The notes under the pieces were generated by a model. It made no database searches, had not been told where the DNA came from, and was given only the letters and a program-made list of their open reading frames with translations. The position numbers and the translations under genes were made by a program. This document shows positions 26,078-34,855 of a stretch of 64,000 nucleotides of DNA, one piece after another. The stretch's first letter is position 1; the number at the start of each line of letters is the position of its first letter. The DNA is from Kitasatospora sp. NBC_00240 (GTDB lineage Bacteria; Actinomycetota; Actinomycetes; Streptomycetales; Streptomycetaceae): NCBI RefSeq assembly GCF_026342405.1, contig NZ_JAPEMU010000001.1:6882001-6946000 (forward strand). Direction: 5' to 3'.

Positions 26078-26542
26078 ATGAGCACGAGCCGACCGCCGGA
26101 GCCGGGCGGAGCCTCCCTGGACGAGACCGACCGGCTCGTGCTCGCCCAGCTGGGCCGCGACGGCCGCGCCTCGTACGCCGAGATCGGGCTGCTGGTGAAC
26201 CTCTCCGCGACCGCCGTGCGCCGCCGGATCGACCGGCTGCGGGCGCGCGGCGTGGTCCGCGGCTTCACCGTCGTGCTGGACCCGGCGTTGCTCGGCTGGC
26301 AGACCGAGGCCTTCGTCGAGGTGTACTGCCGGGAGCGGACCGCGCCCGAGGAGATCCTCGCCAGCCTGCGCCAGTTCCCCGAGGTGGTCGCCGCCTGGAC
26401 GGTCACCGGCGACCCCGACGCGCTGGTCCACCTGCGGGCCTCCGACACCGGGCACCTGGAGGCCGTGATCGAGCGGATCCGCAAGGAGCCGGGTGTGCAG
26501 CGCAGCCGCAGCTCGGTGGTCCTGTCCCGCCTGATCGGCTGA
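26078..26542 (+). CDS. Lrp/AsnC family transcriptional regulator
   Basis: 154 residues with the standard two-part layout. LDETDRLVLAQLGRDGRASYAEIGLLVNLSATAVRRRIDRLRARGVV is the winged helix-turn-helix (about 14-60), followed by the RAM ligand domain (TEAFVEVYCRERTAPEEILASL, VVAAWTVTGDPDALVHLRASD). Lrp proteins usually bind amino acids. The next gene downstream encodes a PLP decarboxylase of the amino-acid type, so the natural inference is that this regulator controls it in response to its substrate. GGGAG lies ten bases before the ATG. Confidence 0.92.
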   Translation: MSTSRPPEPGGASLDETDRLVLAQLGRDGRASYAEIGLLVNLSATAVRRRIDRLRARGVVRGFTVVLDPALLGWQTEAFVEVYCRERTAPEEILASLRQFPEVVAAWTVTGDPDALVHLRASDTGHLEAVIERIRKEPGVQRSRSSVVLSRLIG

Positions 26543-26637
26543 ACGCCGGGCCCGCGCCCCTCTCACCGGGCCGCCGCCCGCCGGGCCGGTGACCCACCGC
26601 CCGCCGGGCCGTTCACCCACCGCACCGCCCGCCTCAC

Positions 26638-26668
26638 CGGCCCCACGCAGGAAACCTGCGCGGGGCCG
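26638..26668 (+). terminator. Terminator after the lrp-type gene
   Basis: A 14-pair stem with one A/C mismatch and an AAA loop (GGCCCCACGCAGG against CCTGCGCGGGGCC), 95 bases past the Lrp stop. It would separate the regulator from the decarboxylase transcript. Just upstream (26574-26621) is an imperfect direct repeat of about 24 bases. Confidence 0.7.
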
Positions 26669-26817
26669 CCCGAACACGCCCGAAAGCTGCCCCAGCAGCC
26701 GGGTTCCGACGCGCGTGCGGACCGCCTCGCTGCCTAGGCTGATCATGCCGGTCCGCCCCGCCCTCACCGGCCGCGCGGCCCGCCTCCCCGACCCCCCCAG
26801 AGCCGAGAGGGACACCC

Positions 26818-28185
26818 GTGTCCGCAGCCCCCCACCGCATGCACCGGCCCGACAGTGAGCTGGTCGACCTGGTATTCGACTACATGCGCGAGCGGCTGCA
26901 GTACGACCCGGTGCCGCTCGACCACCCCGGCGACGGCGACCACCTGCGGGCCCGGCTGGCCGGCGTCCTCAACGCCACCGGCAACAACCCCGCCGACGTG
27001 CTCAAGCTGTACGACCACGAGCTCTCCCGCGCGGTGATCTCCGCCGACAGCCCGCGCTACCTCTCGTTCATCCCGTGCGCCCCCACCAAGGCCGCGCTGC
27101 TCTTCGACATGGTCGTCTCCTGCGCCTCCCTGCAGGGCATCTCCTGGCTGGAGGCGGCCGGCGCGATCGCCGCCGAGAACCAGGTGCTGCGCCTGATCGC
27201 GGACCGGGCCGGCCTGCCCGAGTCGGCCGGCGGCACCTTCGTCTCCGGCGGCTCGGCCGGCAACCTCTCCGCGTTGGTCGTCGCCCGCGACACCGCCCGC
27301 CGCAAGCTCGGTGTGGGCCGGGAGGCCACCCTGCGGATCGCCGTCGCCGACCAGGTGCACTCCTCGGTCAAGAACACCTTCAACATCATCGGTGTCGAGG
27401 CGTTCGTCGTCCCGACCGTGGACCGCCGCTTCACCGGCGAGGCGCTGCGCGCCGCGCTGGCCGCCGACCCGAACCCGGAAACGGTGATCGCGGTGGTCGG
27501 TACGGCCGGCACCACCAACGAGGGCATCGTCGACGACCTCCAGGGCCTGTCCGAGGTCACCCGCGAGCGCGGCCTCTGGTTCCACGTCGACGGCGCGTAC
27601 GGCGGGGCCGGGCTGTTCGCCCCCTCCGTCCGCGAGCGCTACAACGGCATCGAGCACGCCGACTCCTTCGTGGTCGACCCGCACAAGTGGCTGTTCGCTC
27701 CGTTCGACTGCGCCGCGCTGATCTACCGCAACCCGCAGCTCGCCCGCGCCGTGCACACGCAGGACGCCTCCTACCTGGACGTCCTGCACACCGAGGGCGA
27801 CGAGTGGAACCCCACCGACTACGCCTACCACCTCACCCGGCGCGCCCGCGGCCTGCCGCTCTGGTTCTCGCTCGCCGTGCACGGCACCGACGCGTACACC
27901 GACGCGATCGAGGAGGGCCTGCGCCTCGCCCGGGAGAGCGCCCGGGTGATCCGCGACACCGAGCACCTGGAGCTGCTGCACGACCCGCAGCTGTCCGCCG
28001 TCTGCTTCCGCCGCAAGGGCTGGACCAACGACGACTACTACCGCTGGTCGCAGCAGCTGCTCGCGGACCAGATCGGCTTCGTCACCCCCACCGGCTGGGA
28101 CGGCGAGACGGTGGCCCGGTTCGCCTTCCTGCACCCGGGCACCACCATGGAGATGGTCCAGGAGATCCTCGACACCATGGCGTGA
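26818..28185 (+). CDS. PLP-dependent amino-acid decarboxylase (group II)
   Basis: 455 residues starting at GTG 26818 behind GAGAGG. It is a fold-type I, group II decarboxylase: TFVSGGSAGNLSALVVARD, HSSVKNTFNIIG, VVGTAGTTNEGIVDD, WFHVDGAYGGAGLF and the PLP lysine in SFVVDPHKWLFAPFDCAAL. Relatives act on aromatic amino acids, glutamate or aspartate. The active-site details do not let me choose a substrate. The conserved histidine that stacks on PLP is present in the QVHSS segment. A TAGGCT hexamer at 26735-26740 may be the -10. The adjoining Lrp-type regulator points to amino-acid-responsive expression. Confidence 0.88.
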   Translation: MSAAPHRMHRPDSELVDLVFDYMRERLQYDPVPLDHPGDGDHLRARLAGVLNATGNNPADVLKLYDHELSRAVISADSPRYLSFIPCAPTKAALLFDMVVSCASLQGISWLEAAGAIAAENQVLRLIADRAGLPESAGGTFVSGGSAGNLSALVVARDTARRKLGVGREATLRIAVADQVHSSVKNTFNIIGVEAFVVPTVDRRFTGEALRAALAADPNPETVIAVVGTAGTTNEGIVDDLQGLSEVTRERGLWFHVDGAYGGAGLFAPSVRERYNGIEHADSFVVDPHKWLFAPFDCAALIYRNPQLARAVHTQDASYLDVLHTEGDEWNPTDYAYHLTRRARGLPLWFSLAVHGTDAYTDAIEEGLRLARESARVIRDTEHLELLHDPQLSAVCFRRKGWTNDDYYRWSQQLLADQIGFVTPTGWDGETVARFAFLHPGTTMEMVQEILDTMA

Positions 28186-28206
28186 GCCGGTGGCTGAGCC
28201 CGTGAG

Positions 28207-28246
28207 CCCGTGAGCCCGTGAACCTCCGGGCCCACGGGCTCACGGG
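28207..28246. terminator. Bidirectional terminator with GAGCCCGT repeats
   Basis: CCCGTGAGCCCGTG pairs perfectly with CACGGGCTCACGGG over a 12-base loop. The left arm is built from three tandem GAGCCCGT units that begin right after the decarboxylase stop. It lies between this gene and the convergent GNAT gene ending at 28266. Confidence 0.8.
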
Positions 28247-28265
28247 CGCCGGCGTCCGGCCGGAG

Positions 28266-29153
28266 TCAGAGAAAGCCGCCGCTGGGGATGTACGGCGCGG
28301 GCGGGCGCATGCCCCGGACCGCCAGGTAGCCCCGCGTCCCCAGCGAGAGGCCGACCTCCAGCCCCACGTCCACGGCCCACTCCTGCTCGGCGGTGAGGAA
28401 CTCCACACCGGCCTCCGTACCCTCCGGCACCCGGGCCAGCGCCTCGCGCAGCAGACGGGTGGCGATCCGCTTGGACGTCGCGGCCAGCAGCTTGACCGCG
28501 CCGCCGTCCCGGTAGCAGTAGCCGCTGCCCGCCAGGGTGTCCGCGACCAGCAGCTCGTCGTAGTGGGCGAGCATGAAGTCGTGGTCCGGGCCGTGCGCCG
28601 CCCCCCGGGCGCCGCGGTCCACCGAGTCCAGCAGATGCCGGTGCACGGGCCCGCCCGGGTGCACCGGGATGTCGCCCGGGTCCAGCAGGCCGTCCCGGTC
28701 CACCCGGCCGGTCAGCGTCATCGCCGGGTGCAGGGTGAACCCCGCCCGCCGGTAGCGCCGGGCCGCGGCGGGGGACGGCGAGGCGCAGAGCAGCCCGCGC
28801 AGGCAGCCCCGGCCGTGCGCCGCCGCCCGCTCCAGCAGCAGCTGCCCCACACCCTGCCCCTGGGCGGCCGGCAGCACCGCGAACAGGGCCAGGATCCACA
28901 CCCCCTCACGGCGCATCGACAGGGCCGCGCCCACCGCCTCGCCGCCGTGCTCGGCGATCCAGCACCCCTGCGGGTCGGTCCGGGCCAGATGTCTGGTCCG
29001 GGCGAGCTGCTGGACGGTGCGCGCCTGGGCCTCGGGGCCCTGCGACCGCTCACCGCCGCCCGTACGGACGGCCAGGTCCTGGAAGGCCGCGTGGGCGATC
29101 TGCCGCACGGCCTCGGCGTCGGCGGCACTGTCTTGCACCTGGCGCAGGATCAT
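28266..29153 (-). CDS. GNAT family N-acetyltransferase, two-domain
   Basis: 295 residues from ATG 29153, which has AGG about nine bases upstream; ATG 29162 is an alternative. The N-terminal half is a GNAT domain: ILALFAVLPAAQGQGVGQLLLERAAAHG has the acetyl-CoA loop Q-G-Q-G-V-G and LLCASPSPAAARRYRRAGF has motif B. The C-terminal half (HDFMLAHYDELLVADT, GYCYRDGGAVKLLAATSKRIA, VEFLTAEQEWAVDVGLEVGLSL) looks like a second, degenerate GNAT-like fold of the kind seen in other Streptomyces paralogues. The substrate is unknown. It is divergent from erpA. Confidence 0.82.
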   Translation of the reverse strand: MILRQVQDSAADAEAVRQIAHAAFQDLAVRTGGGERSQGPEAQARTVQQLARTRHLARTDPQGCWIAEHGGEAVGAALSMRREGVWILALFAVLPAAQGQGVGQLLLERAAAHGRGCLRGLLCASPSPAAARRYRRAGFTLHPAMTLTGRVDRDGLLDPGDIPVHPGGPVHRHLLDSVDRGARGAAHGPDHDFMLAHYDELLVADTLAGSGYCYRDGGAVKLLAATSKRIATRLLREALARVPEGTEAGVEFLTAEQEWAVDVGLEVGLSLGTRGYLAVRGMRPPAPYIPSGGFL

Positions 29154-29364
29154 GGCACCCATCCTGGCAATCGGGGGCGCCCCGGGTGGGTGCTTCGCGC
29201 GGATCGGGCGATGACCACACCCGCGTGGTGTGCGAGCATGGGGAATGTGAAGGAACGGGCCGCGAATCCCGTTCCCCGAAAGAACCACCGCCCGGGGAAA
29301 TGAATCCGGGTGGCCGCTGGTTGGTACTGGCGGCAGATCGTCGTCAACGACCGGGAGTAAGCAG

Positions 29365-29718
29365 ATGACCGTCCAGGACGAGACCACCGTCGAGAGTGGT
29401 CTGCTCCTTACCGATGCCGCCGCGGCCAAGGTCAAGGGCCTGCTGGAGCAGGAAGGCCGCGAGGACCTGGCGCTTCGCGTCGCCGTCCAGCCCGGTGGCT
29501 GCTCCGGCCTCCGTTACCAGCTCTTCTTCGACGAGCGCTCGCTCGACGGCGACGTTCTCAAGGACTTCGACGGCGTCAAGGTCGTCACTGACCGGATGAG
29601 CGCCCCGTACCTCGGCGGCGCCACCGTGGACTTCGTGGACACCATCGAGAAGCAGGGCTTCACGATCGACAACCCGAACGCCACCGGCTCCTGCGCCTGC
29701 GGCGACTCGTTCAGCTAG
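29365..29718 (+). CDS. erpA: Iron-sulfur cluster insertion protein, HesB/IscA type
   Basis: 117 residues with the three A-type carrier cysteines, C46 in GGCSGLRY and C110/C112 in GSCACGDSF. These hold an Fe-S cluster that is passed to apo-enzymes. GGGAG lies seven bases before the ATG. Essential actinobacteria-wide members of this family sit near the bc1-aa3 genes, as here. Plausible clients in this window include quinolinate synthase and the Rieske subunit, but that is inference. A strong hairpin follows the stop. Confidence 0.93.
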   Translation: MTVQDETTVESGLLLTDAAAAKVKGLLEQEGREDLALRVAVQPGGCSGLRYQLFFDERSLDGDVLKDFDGVKVVTDRMSAPYLGGATVDFVDTIEKQGFTIDNPNATGSCACGDSFS

Positions 29719-29725
29719 CAGCACC

Positions 29726-29765
29726 ACGAAGGCGGCCCCGGGAGTTCTCCCGGGGCCGCCTTCGT
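29726..29765. terminator. erpA/lipoprotein bidirectional terminator
   Basis: A perfect 18-bp stem (ACGAAGGCGGCCCCGGGA and complement) with a GTTC loop, starting seven bases after the erpA stop. On the plus strand the 3' arm ends CCUUCGU; no long U-run. Confidence 0.85.
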
Positions 29766-29802
29766 CATGCCCGCCGCCGTTCCGGCGGCGGGCAGGTGTC
29801 CG

Positions 29803-30492
29803 CTACCTGTCGGCCGGTACCGGCGGCCCGCCCGCGACCTCTGCCTCCAGCGGCACCTCGGCGCCGGTGGCGGCGTCCACCACGGCGCGGCCCATCAGCG
29901 GGCCCTTGAGGTCGGTCGTCACCGCCTGGCGCTTGGCCACCGCCGCGCAGGCCGTGCCCGAGGGCATCGGGGCGGCCACCACGATCCGGACGGTCACCCG
30001 GCCGGGCTGGGACTCGTCCGCCTTCAGCCCGTACTTCTCGCAGATGCCGCCGTAGAAGAGCACCGTCAGCCGGTTCCCGCTCAGCTGGTACCCGATGGTC
30101 TGCCGGCCGCCCGGGACGGGCGCGGGCTCCCCGGGGGCGATCCCCGGGCCGGTGGGCTGCGGGCCGTCCGGGCCGACGCCGGGCGTCGGGCCGGTGCCCG
30201 GGGTCGGTGCCGCGGACGGGCCGGTCGGCCGCGGATCCGGTGCCGAAGGGGTGGGCGCGGGCTCCCCGGGCGCGATCCCCGGCCCCGATCCGGCGGCCGA
30301 AGGGTCCGAGGGCGCCGTGACGGAGGGCGAGGCCGTCGCCGCGGTGTCGGAGGCGGCCGGGCCGCCACCGCCGCAGCCGGCCACCGCCGCGAACGCCAGG
30401 GCCACGCCGGCCAGGGCCGCCGCCCCTCGCCCGCCGAGGCGGGTGGTGCCCGGGCTCCGCTCCGGCCGGGCCTTCGTCTGCAGAACGTTCAC
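29803..30492 (-). CDS. Secreted lipoprotein, unknown function
   Basis: 229 residues from GTG 30492 with GGGAGG six bases upstream. A basic N-terminus (TKARPERSPGTTRLGG) precedes a hydrophobic stretch and the lipobox AAVAGC, so the mature protein should be lipid-anchored outside the membrane. About 90 residues of Ser/Pro/Thr/Gly-rich tether follow, with the unit GIAPGEPAP twice. The C-terminal ~110 residues (RQTIGYQLSGNRLTVLFYGGICEKYGL, VTVRIVVAAPMPSGTACAAVAK) form a compact domain with two cysteines that could pair. I do not recognise the domain. In M. tuberculosis a secreted or membrane protein also lies beside the erpA and adoK homologues. Confidence 0.8.
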   Translation of the reverse strand: MNVLQTKARPERSPGTTRLGGRGAAALAGVALAFAAVAGCGGGGPAASDTAATASPSVTAPSDPSAAGSGPGIAPGEPAPTPSAPDPRPTGPSAAPTPGTGPTPGVGPDGPQPTGPGIAPGEPAPVPGGRQTIGYQLSGNRLTVLFYGGICEKYGLKADESQPGRVTVRIVVAAPMPSGTACAAVAKRQAVTTDLKGPLMGRAVVDAATGAEVPLEAEVAGGPPVPADR

Positions 30493-30620
30493 TGACTTCC
30501 TCCCGAGGGCTGGGCGGCGCCGCCTCCTCGGCGACACCGCGCCGGTTTGACGTGCCCCGGAGGAGTCCGGTTCCACCGGGTGCGCCGACCGGCGGCGGCA
30601 CCCGGCGGCACCGGGGCGTC

Positions 30621-30839
30621 CTACGCCCCGTACTCGGCCATTCCGGCGACCAGCTGCTGCGCCCCGGACGACACCGCGAAGCCCGGCCCGGCGGTCGCCA
30701 CCGGCTGCTCCCCGACCGCGGACGGCGGCCAGAAGCGGCCCAGCCGACGGGACGAACTCACCAGCTCGTCCAGGGTGTCCGGGTCGGTGTCGCCCCGCAG
30801 GACGGGGGAGACGCGCAAAGGGTGCTGACTGGAATTCAT
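30621..30839 (-). CDS. Small hypothetical protein, 72 residues
   Basis: ATG 30839 begins MNSSQHPLRVSPVLRGDTDP and the frame ends MAEYGA at 30621. The composition (DTLDELVSSSRRLGRFWPP) is that of a real soluble peptide, unlike the longer arginine-rich frame upstream. GGAG lies 12 bases before the start, which is far. There is no signal or membrane segment. It lies 128 bases upstream of the lipoprotein gene on the same strand and is divergent from the PfkB gene. I do not recognise it. Confidence 0.55.
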   Translation of the reverse strand: MNSSQHPLRVSPVLRGDTDPDTLDELVSSSRRLGRFWPPSAVGEQPVATAGPGFAVSSGAQQLVAGMAEYGA

Positions 30840-31076
30840 CGGGTCATCGCTCCGATCACGGTGCCGCGGCGACGGTGCCGCAGACGTGGACGGGGCCGCT
30901 GACGGGCCCCTCTGTTGCGACCCTAGGACGCCCGCCGGGCGGGGACCAGAGCTACCCGGAGGTAGTACCCGTTCACGCCAAGGGCAGTCATCCCGACGAC
31001 CCGCGGTGCCCCGGGCGGGTACCGTGGGGAGGTTCGTCCGCTGCCCATGGCCCTGCCGCCACTCTGAGGAGACCCC

Positions 31077-32054
31077 GTGCGTATCGCCGTCGCCGGCTCG
31101 ATCGCCACCGACCACCTGATGACCTTCCCCGGCCGGTTCGCCGACCAACTGGTCGCCGAGCAACTGCACACGGTGTCGCTGTCCTTCCTGATCGACACCC
31201 TCGACATCCGGCGGGGCGGGGTCGCCGCGAACATCTCCTTCGGCATGGGTCTGCTGGGCCTGCGCCCGATCCTGGTCGGCGCCACCGGGGCGGACTTCGC
31301 CGAGTACCGCAGCTGGCTGCAGCGCCACAACGTGGACACCGAGTCGGTGCACATCTCCGAGACCCGGCACACCGCCCGCTTCATGTGCACCACGGACGAG
31401 GACCACAACCAGATCGCCTCGTTCTACACCGGCGCGATGGCCGAGGCCCGTTACATCGAGCTCAAGCCGATCGCCGACCGGGTCGGCGCCCTGGACCTCG
31501 TCCTGATCGGCGCCGACGACCCGCAGGCGATGGTCCGCCACACGCAGGAGTGCCGCACCCGCGGCTACGCCTTCGCCGCCGACCCCTCCCAGCAGCTGGC
31601 CCGCCTGGAGGGCGACGACATCCGCGAGATCGTGGACGGCGCCGCGTACCTCTTCACCAACGAGTACGAGGCCGCGCTCATCGAGAGCAAGACCGGCTGG
31701 GACGCGGAGGAGATCCTCACCCGGGTCGGCACCCGGGTGACCACCCTGGGCAGCAAGGGCGTGCGGATCGACCGCAAGGGCGAGGCGCCCATCACCGTCG
31801 GCTGCGCCCCCGAGGAGCGCAAGACCGACCCGACCGGCGTGGGCGACGCGTTCCGGGCCGGCTTCCTGGCGGGCCTGTCCTGGCAGCTCGACCTGGAGCG
31901 CTCGGCCCAGCTCGGCTGCATGCTCGCCACCCTGGTGATCGAGACCGTCGGCACCCAGGAGTACGAGCTGCGCCCCTCCGCCTTCCTGCAGCGCTTCGAG
32001 GGCGCGTACGGCGCGGAGGCGGCGGCCGACATCCGGGCGCACCTGGTCAAGTAG
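31077..32054 (+). CDS. PfkB-family carbohydrate/adenosine kinase
   Basis: 325 residues from GTG 31077 with GAGGAG five bases upstream. It begins MRIAVAGSIATDHLMTFPG and has the ribokinase-fold landmarks RRGGVAANISFGMGLLG, the N-E substrate motif in TNEYEAALI and the ATP/anion-hole signature DPTGVGDAFRAGFLAG with the catalytic aspartate. The MTFPGRF entry and genomic position match actinobacterial adenosine kinase (AdoK, Rv2202c in M. tuberculosis), which salvages adenosine to AMP. Substrate choice cannot be proved from motifs, so only the family is given. Confidence 0.88.
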   Translation: MRIAVAGSIATDHLMTFPGRFADQLVAEQLHTVSLSFLIDTLDIRRGGVAANISFGMGLLGLRPILVGATGADFAEYRSWLQRHNVDTESVHISETRHTARFMCTTDEDHNQIASFYTGAMAEARYIELKPIADRVGALDLVLIGADDPQAMVRHTQECRTRGYAFAADPSQQLARLEGDDIREIVDGAAYLFTNEYEAALIESKTGWDAEEILTRVGTRVTTLGSKGVRIDRKGEAPITVGCAPEERKTDPTGVGDAFRAGFLAGLSWQLDLERSAQLGCMLATLVIETVGTQEYELRPSAFLQRFEGAYGAEAAADIRAHLVK

Positions 32055-32109
32055 TCCCACCCGGGCCGCCGGTCCGGCCCGCCCGCCGTCGGTCCGGCGG
32101 TGCGGCGGG

Positions 32110-33657
32110 TCAGGCGGTGCGGCGGACCAGGTAGGCCACACCCCGGTCGCCGCCGTAGCCGGCGGCCGGGGCCTCGCCCAGGTACTCCTGGCCGCGCATC
32201 CCGCACCAGGCCGGGATGTCCAGCCGCGCCGCCTCGTCGTCGGCCAGCACCGCGATCGTCCCGCCGGCCGGCACGTCGCCGATCCGCTTGGCCAGCTCGA
32301 TCACCGGCAGCGGGCACCGCTTGCCCAGCGCGTCGAGGACCAGCGCGTCCAGGACCAGGGCAGCGTCCCCCGGTGTGCCGGCGTCCGCCGCCTCCTCGTT
32401 CGCGGCCTCGCCGTCCGGCGCCTCGCCGTCCGGTACCAGGACGGCCGTCCCGCCGGCGTCCGGCGCCGTGCCCCGCAGAGTCACGGGGGCGGCCCCCGCC
32501 GGGGCGGGCAGGTCCAGCCCGAGCGGCGCCCGTACCCCCGCGACGATCCCCGGCAGCACGGCGAGGAACCGCTCGACCTCCGCCTCGGTGGCGTCGAAGG
32601 GCAGCGAGATCCGGACGTTGCCCTCGGTCAGCACCCCCATCGCGGCCAGCACGTGGCTCGGGGTCAGGGTGGAGGAGGTGCAGGAGGAGCCGGAGGAGAC
32701 CGCGAAGCCGGCCCGGTCCAGCTCGGCCAGCAGCACCTCGCCGTCCACGTACAGGCAGGAGAAGGTGACCAGGTGCGGCAGCCGCCCGACCGGGTCGCCG
32801 ACCACCTCCACCTCGGGTACCACCTGCGGGACCCGCGACCTGATCCGTTCGACCAGCCCGTGCAGCCGGGCGTTCTCCCGCTCGGCCTCGGCCCGGACGG
32901 CGCGCAGCGAGGCGGCCGCCGCCACGATCGCCGGCACGTTCACGAAGCCGGGCACCCGGCCCGCCTCGCGCTCGTCGGCCGGCAGCGGAGAGGCGTACCT
33001 GACGCCCTTGCGGACGACGAGCACCCCGACGCCGGCCGGGCCGCCCCACTTGTGGGCACTGGCGGTCAGCAGGGACCACCCGGTGGGGACGGCGCTGCGC
33101 CCGGCGCTCTGCGCGGCGTCCACCAGCAGCGGTACGTCGCCGCAGATCCCGGCGACCTCGCCGACCGGCTGGACGGTCCCCACCTCGTGGTTGGCGGACT
33201 GCAGGACGGCCAGCGCGGTGTCGGGCCGCAGGGCGGCGGCGAAGTCCGCCGGGGCGGCCCGGCCGAGCCGGTCCACCGGGACGACGGTGACCTCGCCCGT
33301 CCCGCTCCCGGCCGGCGTCCGCTCCCACCGCTCGGCGGTGTGCAGCACCGCGGAGTGCTCCACGGCGGAGTGCACCAGGTGGGCGCCGCGGCGGCGGTTG
33401 CCGGCCAGTGCCCCGAGCATCCCCAGCTGCAGGGCCTGGGTGCCGCTGGCCGTGAACGACACCTCGTCGGCCCGGGCGCCCAGCACCTCGGCGACCGTCC
33501 CGCGCGCGGCGTCCAGCAGCATCCGGGCCTGCCGGCCCGAGCGGTAGAGCCGGGCGGGGTCGGCCCAGCCCTCGTCCAGTGCGGCGGTCAACGCCTGGCG
33601 GGCGACCGGGTGAAGCGGTGCGGTGGAGGCCACGTCGAAGTACACGGTGTCATTCAA
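32110..33657 (-). CDS. Cysteine desulfurase fused to a C-terminal TusA sulfurtransferase domain
   Basis: 515 residues. The first ~385 are a NifS/IscS-type aminotransferase class V enzyme: FDVASTAPLHPVARQAL, ASGTQALQLGMLGAL, QSANHEVGTVQPV, the PLP lysine in LTASAHKWGGPAGVG and the active-site cysteine loop SSGSSCTSSTLTPSHVL. A ~70-residue acidic linker follows, then a TusA domain (VLDALGKRCPLPVIELAKRI, the CPxP cysteine; DIPAWCGMRGQEYLG). The fusion should pass persulfide from the desulfurase directly to the TusA cysteine, for tRNA thiolation or sulfur carriers. The desulfurase and TusA parts are separate proteins in E. coli. It is convergent with the kinase gene and divergent from ctaC. Confidence 0.9.
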   Translation of the reverse strand: MNDTVYFDVASTAPLHPVARQALTAALDEGWADPARLYRSGRQARMLLDAARGTVAEVLGARADEVSFTASGTQALQLGMLGALAGNRRRGAHLVHSAVEHSAVLHTAERWERTPAGSGTGEVTVVPVDRLGRAAPADFAAALRPDTALAVLQSANHEVGTVQPVGEVAGICGDVPLLVDAAQSAGRSAVPTGWSLLTASAHKWGGPAGVGVLVVRKGVRYASPLPADEREAGRVPGFVNVPAIVAAAASLRAVRAEAERENARLHGLVERIRSRVPQVVPEVEVVGDPVGRLPHLVTFSCLYVDGEVLLAELDRAGFAVSSGSSCTSSTLTPSHVLAAMGVLTEGNVRISLPFDATEAEVERFLAVLPGIVAGVRAPLGLDLPAPAGAAPVTLRGTAPDAGGTAVLVPDGEAPDGEAANEEAADAGTPGDAALVLDALVLDALGKRCPLPVIELAKRIGDVPAGGTIAVLADDEAARLDIPAWCGMRGQEYLGEAPAAGYGGDRGVAYLVRRTA

Positions 33658-34003
33658 CTACAGACCCGGTGTCGCCCCGTCGTCTCACCGCCCGTCAGTC
33701 GATCACCCGTTTTGTCCGATTCGTCCGTACCCGACGGGTCGTCACCCACCTCCTGTGGGCGTGTCCCCCGATCGGGCGTACGACCCTCGAAAGTCTGCCG
33801 TGACCTGGGAATCCACCCCGGCCGGGCCTGATCGGGCGACCGGGCGGCGCGTTACCGGGACCTGCCCGTCAGCAGCGCATAAGGCTGGAGTAGGGTTTGG
33901 CCCGCATAAGCATTCAAACCGTGCCCGTGGACGGGTCGCCGGGGAGGGTCACCACCCTCTTCGGAGCGACGCGAAGGCGGGCGAGACTTCGGGAAGGCGC
34001 TAC
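33658..34003. other. ctaC upstream region
   Basis: 346 bases between the desulfurase-TusA gene (minus) and ctaC (plus). A TAGGGT hexamer at 33891-33896 matches the Streptomyces -10 consensus and would give a leader of about 100 bases, but no good -35 is 17-18 bases upstream. No Rex-like TTGTGAA palindrome and no ORF were found. Confidence 0.45.
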
Positions 34004-34855
34004 GTGAGTCCCAACGGCTCCGACCGCTCGCCGCGGCGCACGATGCGGCGGAAGCTGCCTCAGGCGCTGGCACTGGGCCTCGTCATCGCGACCGCTACCG
34101 GCTGCTCGGCCAACGACCTCCCCAGGCTTGGCCTCCCGAGTCCCGTCACGGAGCAAGGGCCCCTGGTCCTTCACATGTGGCAGGGCTCCTGGATCGCGGC
34201 GCTGGCAGTGGGCGCACTGATGTGGGGTCTGATCATCTGGAGCGTGATCTTCCACCGGCGCAGTCGCACCGGTATCCAGATCCCTCCGCAGACCCGGTAC
34301 AACGTGCCCATCGAGGCGCTCTACACCGCGGTCCCCATCGTCATCGTGTCGGTGCTCTTCTACTTCGTCGCGCGCGACGAGACGGAGCTGACCTCCACCT
34401 CCGCCAAGCCCGACCACACGGTCAACGTGGTGGGCTTCCAGTGGAGCTGGGCGTTCAACTACGAGAACACCGAGAAGCCCGACCCGACCAGCATCACGGC
34501 GGCGTACGAGGTGGGCACGCCCGCCGAGCCGCCGACGCTGTACCTGCCGGTCAACGAGTCGGTGAAGTTCATCCTCACCTCGCGCGACGTCATCCACGAC
34601 TTCTGGCCCGTCAACTTCCTGATGAAGATGGACGTCGTGCCGGGCGTGGTCAACAAGTTCGAGGTCACGCCGACCCAGATCGGCGAGTACAAGGGCAAGT
34701 GCGCCGAGCTCTGCGGCGTCGACCACTCGCGGATGCTCTTCAACGTGAAGGTCGTGTCCCGCGCGGACTACGACAAGCACCTGGCGGACCTGCGGGCCAA
34801 GGGCCAGACCGGCGCGGTGCCCTCCGGCATCACGACCATGGGAAGTGAAGAATAG
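34004..34855 (+). CDS. ctaC: Cytochrome c oxidase subunit II
   Basis: 283 residues from GTG 34004 with GGGAAGG upstream. The signal peptide ends in ATATGC, a lipobox, so Cys34 should be lipid-modified as in other actinobacterial CtaC proteins. Two transmembrane helices follow (about 60-85 and 105-125), then the cupredoxin domain with [13 protein letters not shown] and the CuA site [14 protein letters not shown] (two Cys, one His, one Met). It accepts electrons from the cytochrome cc subunit QcrC. The stop overlaps the ctaD start by one base (TAGTG), so ctaC-ctaD-ctaF is a tightly coupled operon. Confidence 0.97.
   Translation: MSPNGSDRSPRRTMRRKLPQALALGLVIATATGCSANDLPRLGLPSPVTEQGPLVLHMWQGSWIAALAVGALMWGLIIWSVIFHRRSRTGIQIPPQTRYNVPIEALYTAVPIVIVSVLFYFVARDETELTSTSAKPDHTVNVVGFQWSWAFNYENTEKPDPTSITAAYEVGTPAEPPTLYLPVNESVKFILTSRDVIHDFWPVNFLMKMDVVPGVVNKFEVTPTQIGEYKGKCAELCGVDHSRMLFNVKVVSRADYDKHLADLRAKGQTGAVPSGITTMGSEE

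Noticed and set aside
26818-28185. Part of a secondary-metabolite cluster
   Set aside because: A lone decarboxylase with an Lrp regulator amid housekeeping genes; no carrier proteins, synthases or transporters nearby.
28190-28220. CRISPR-like short repeats
   Set aside because: Only three adjacent GAGCCCGT units without spacers; they form one arm of a terminator.
33658-34003. Rex redox-sensor operator at ctaC
   Set aside because: No TTGTGAA-N8-TTCACAA-type palindrome is present here or upstream of ctaE.
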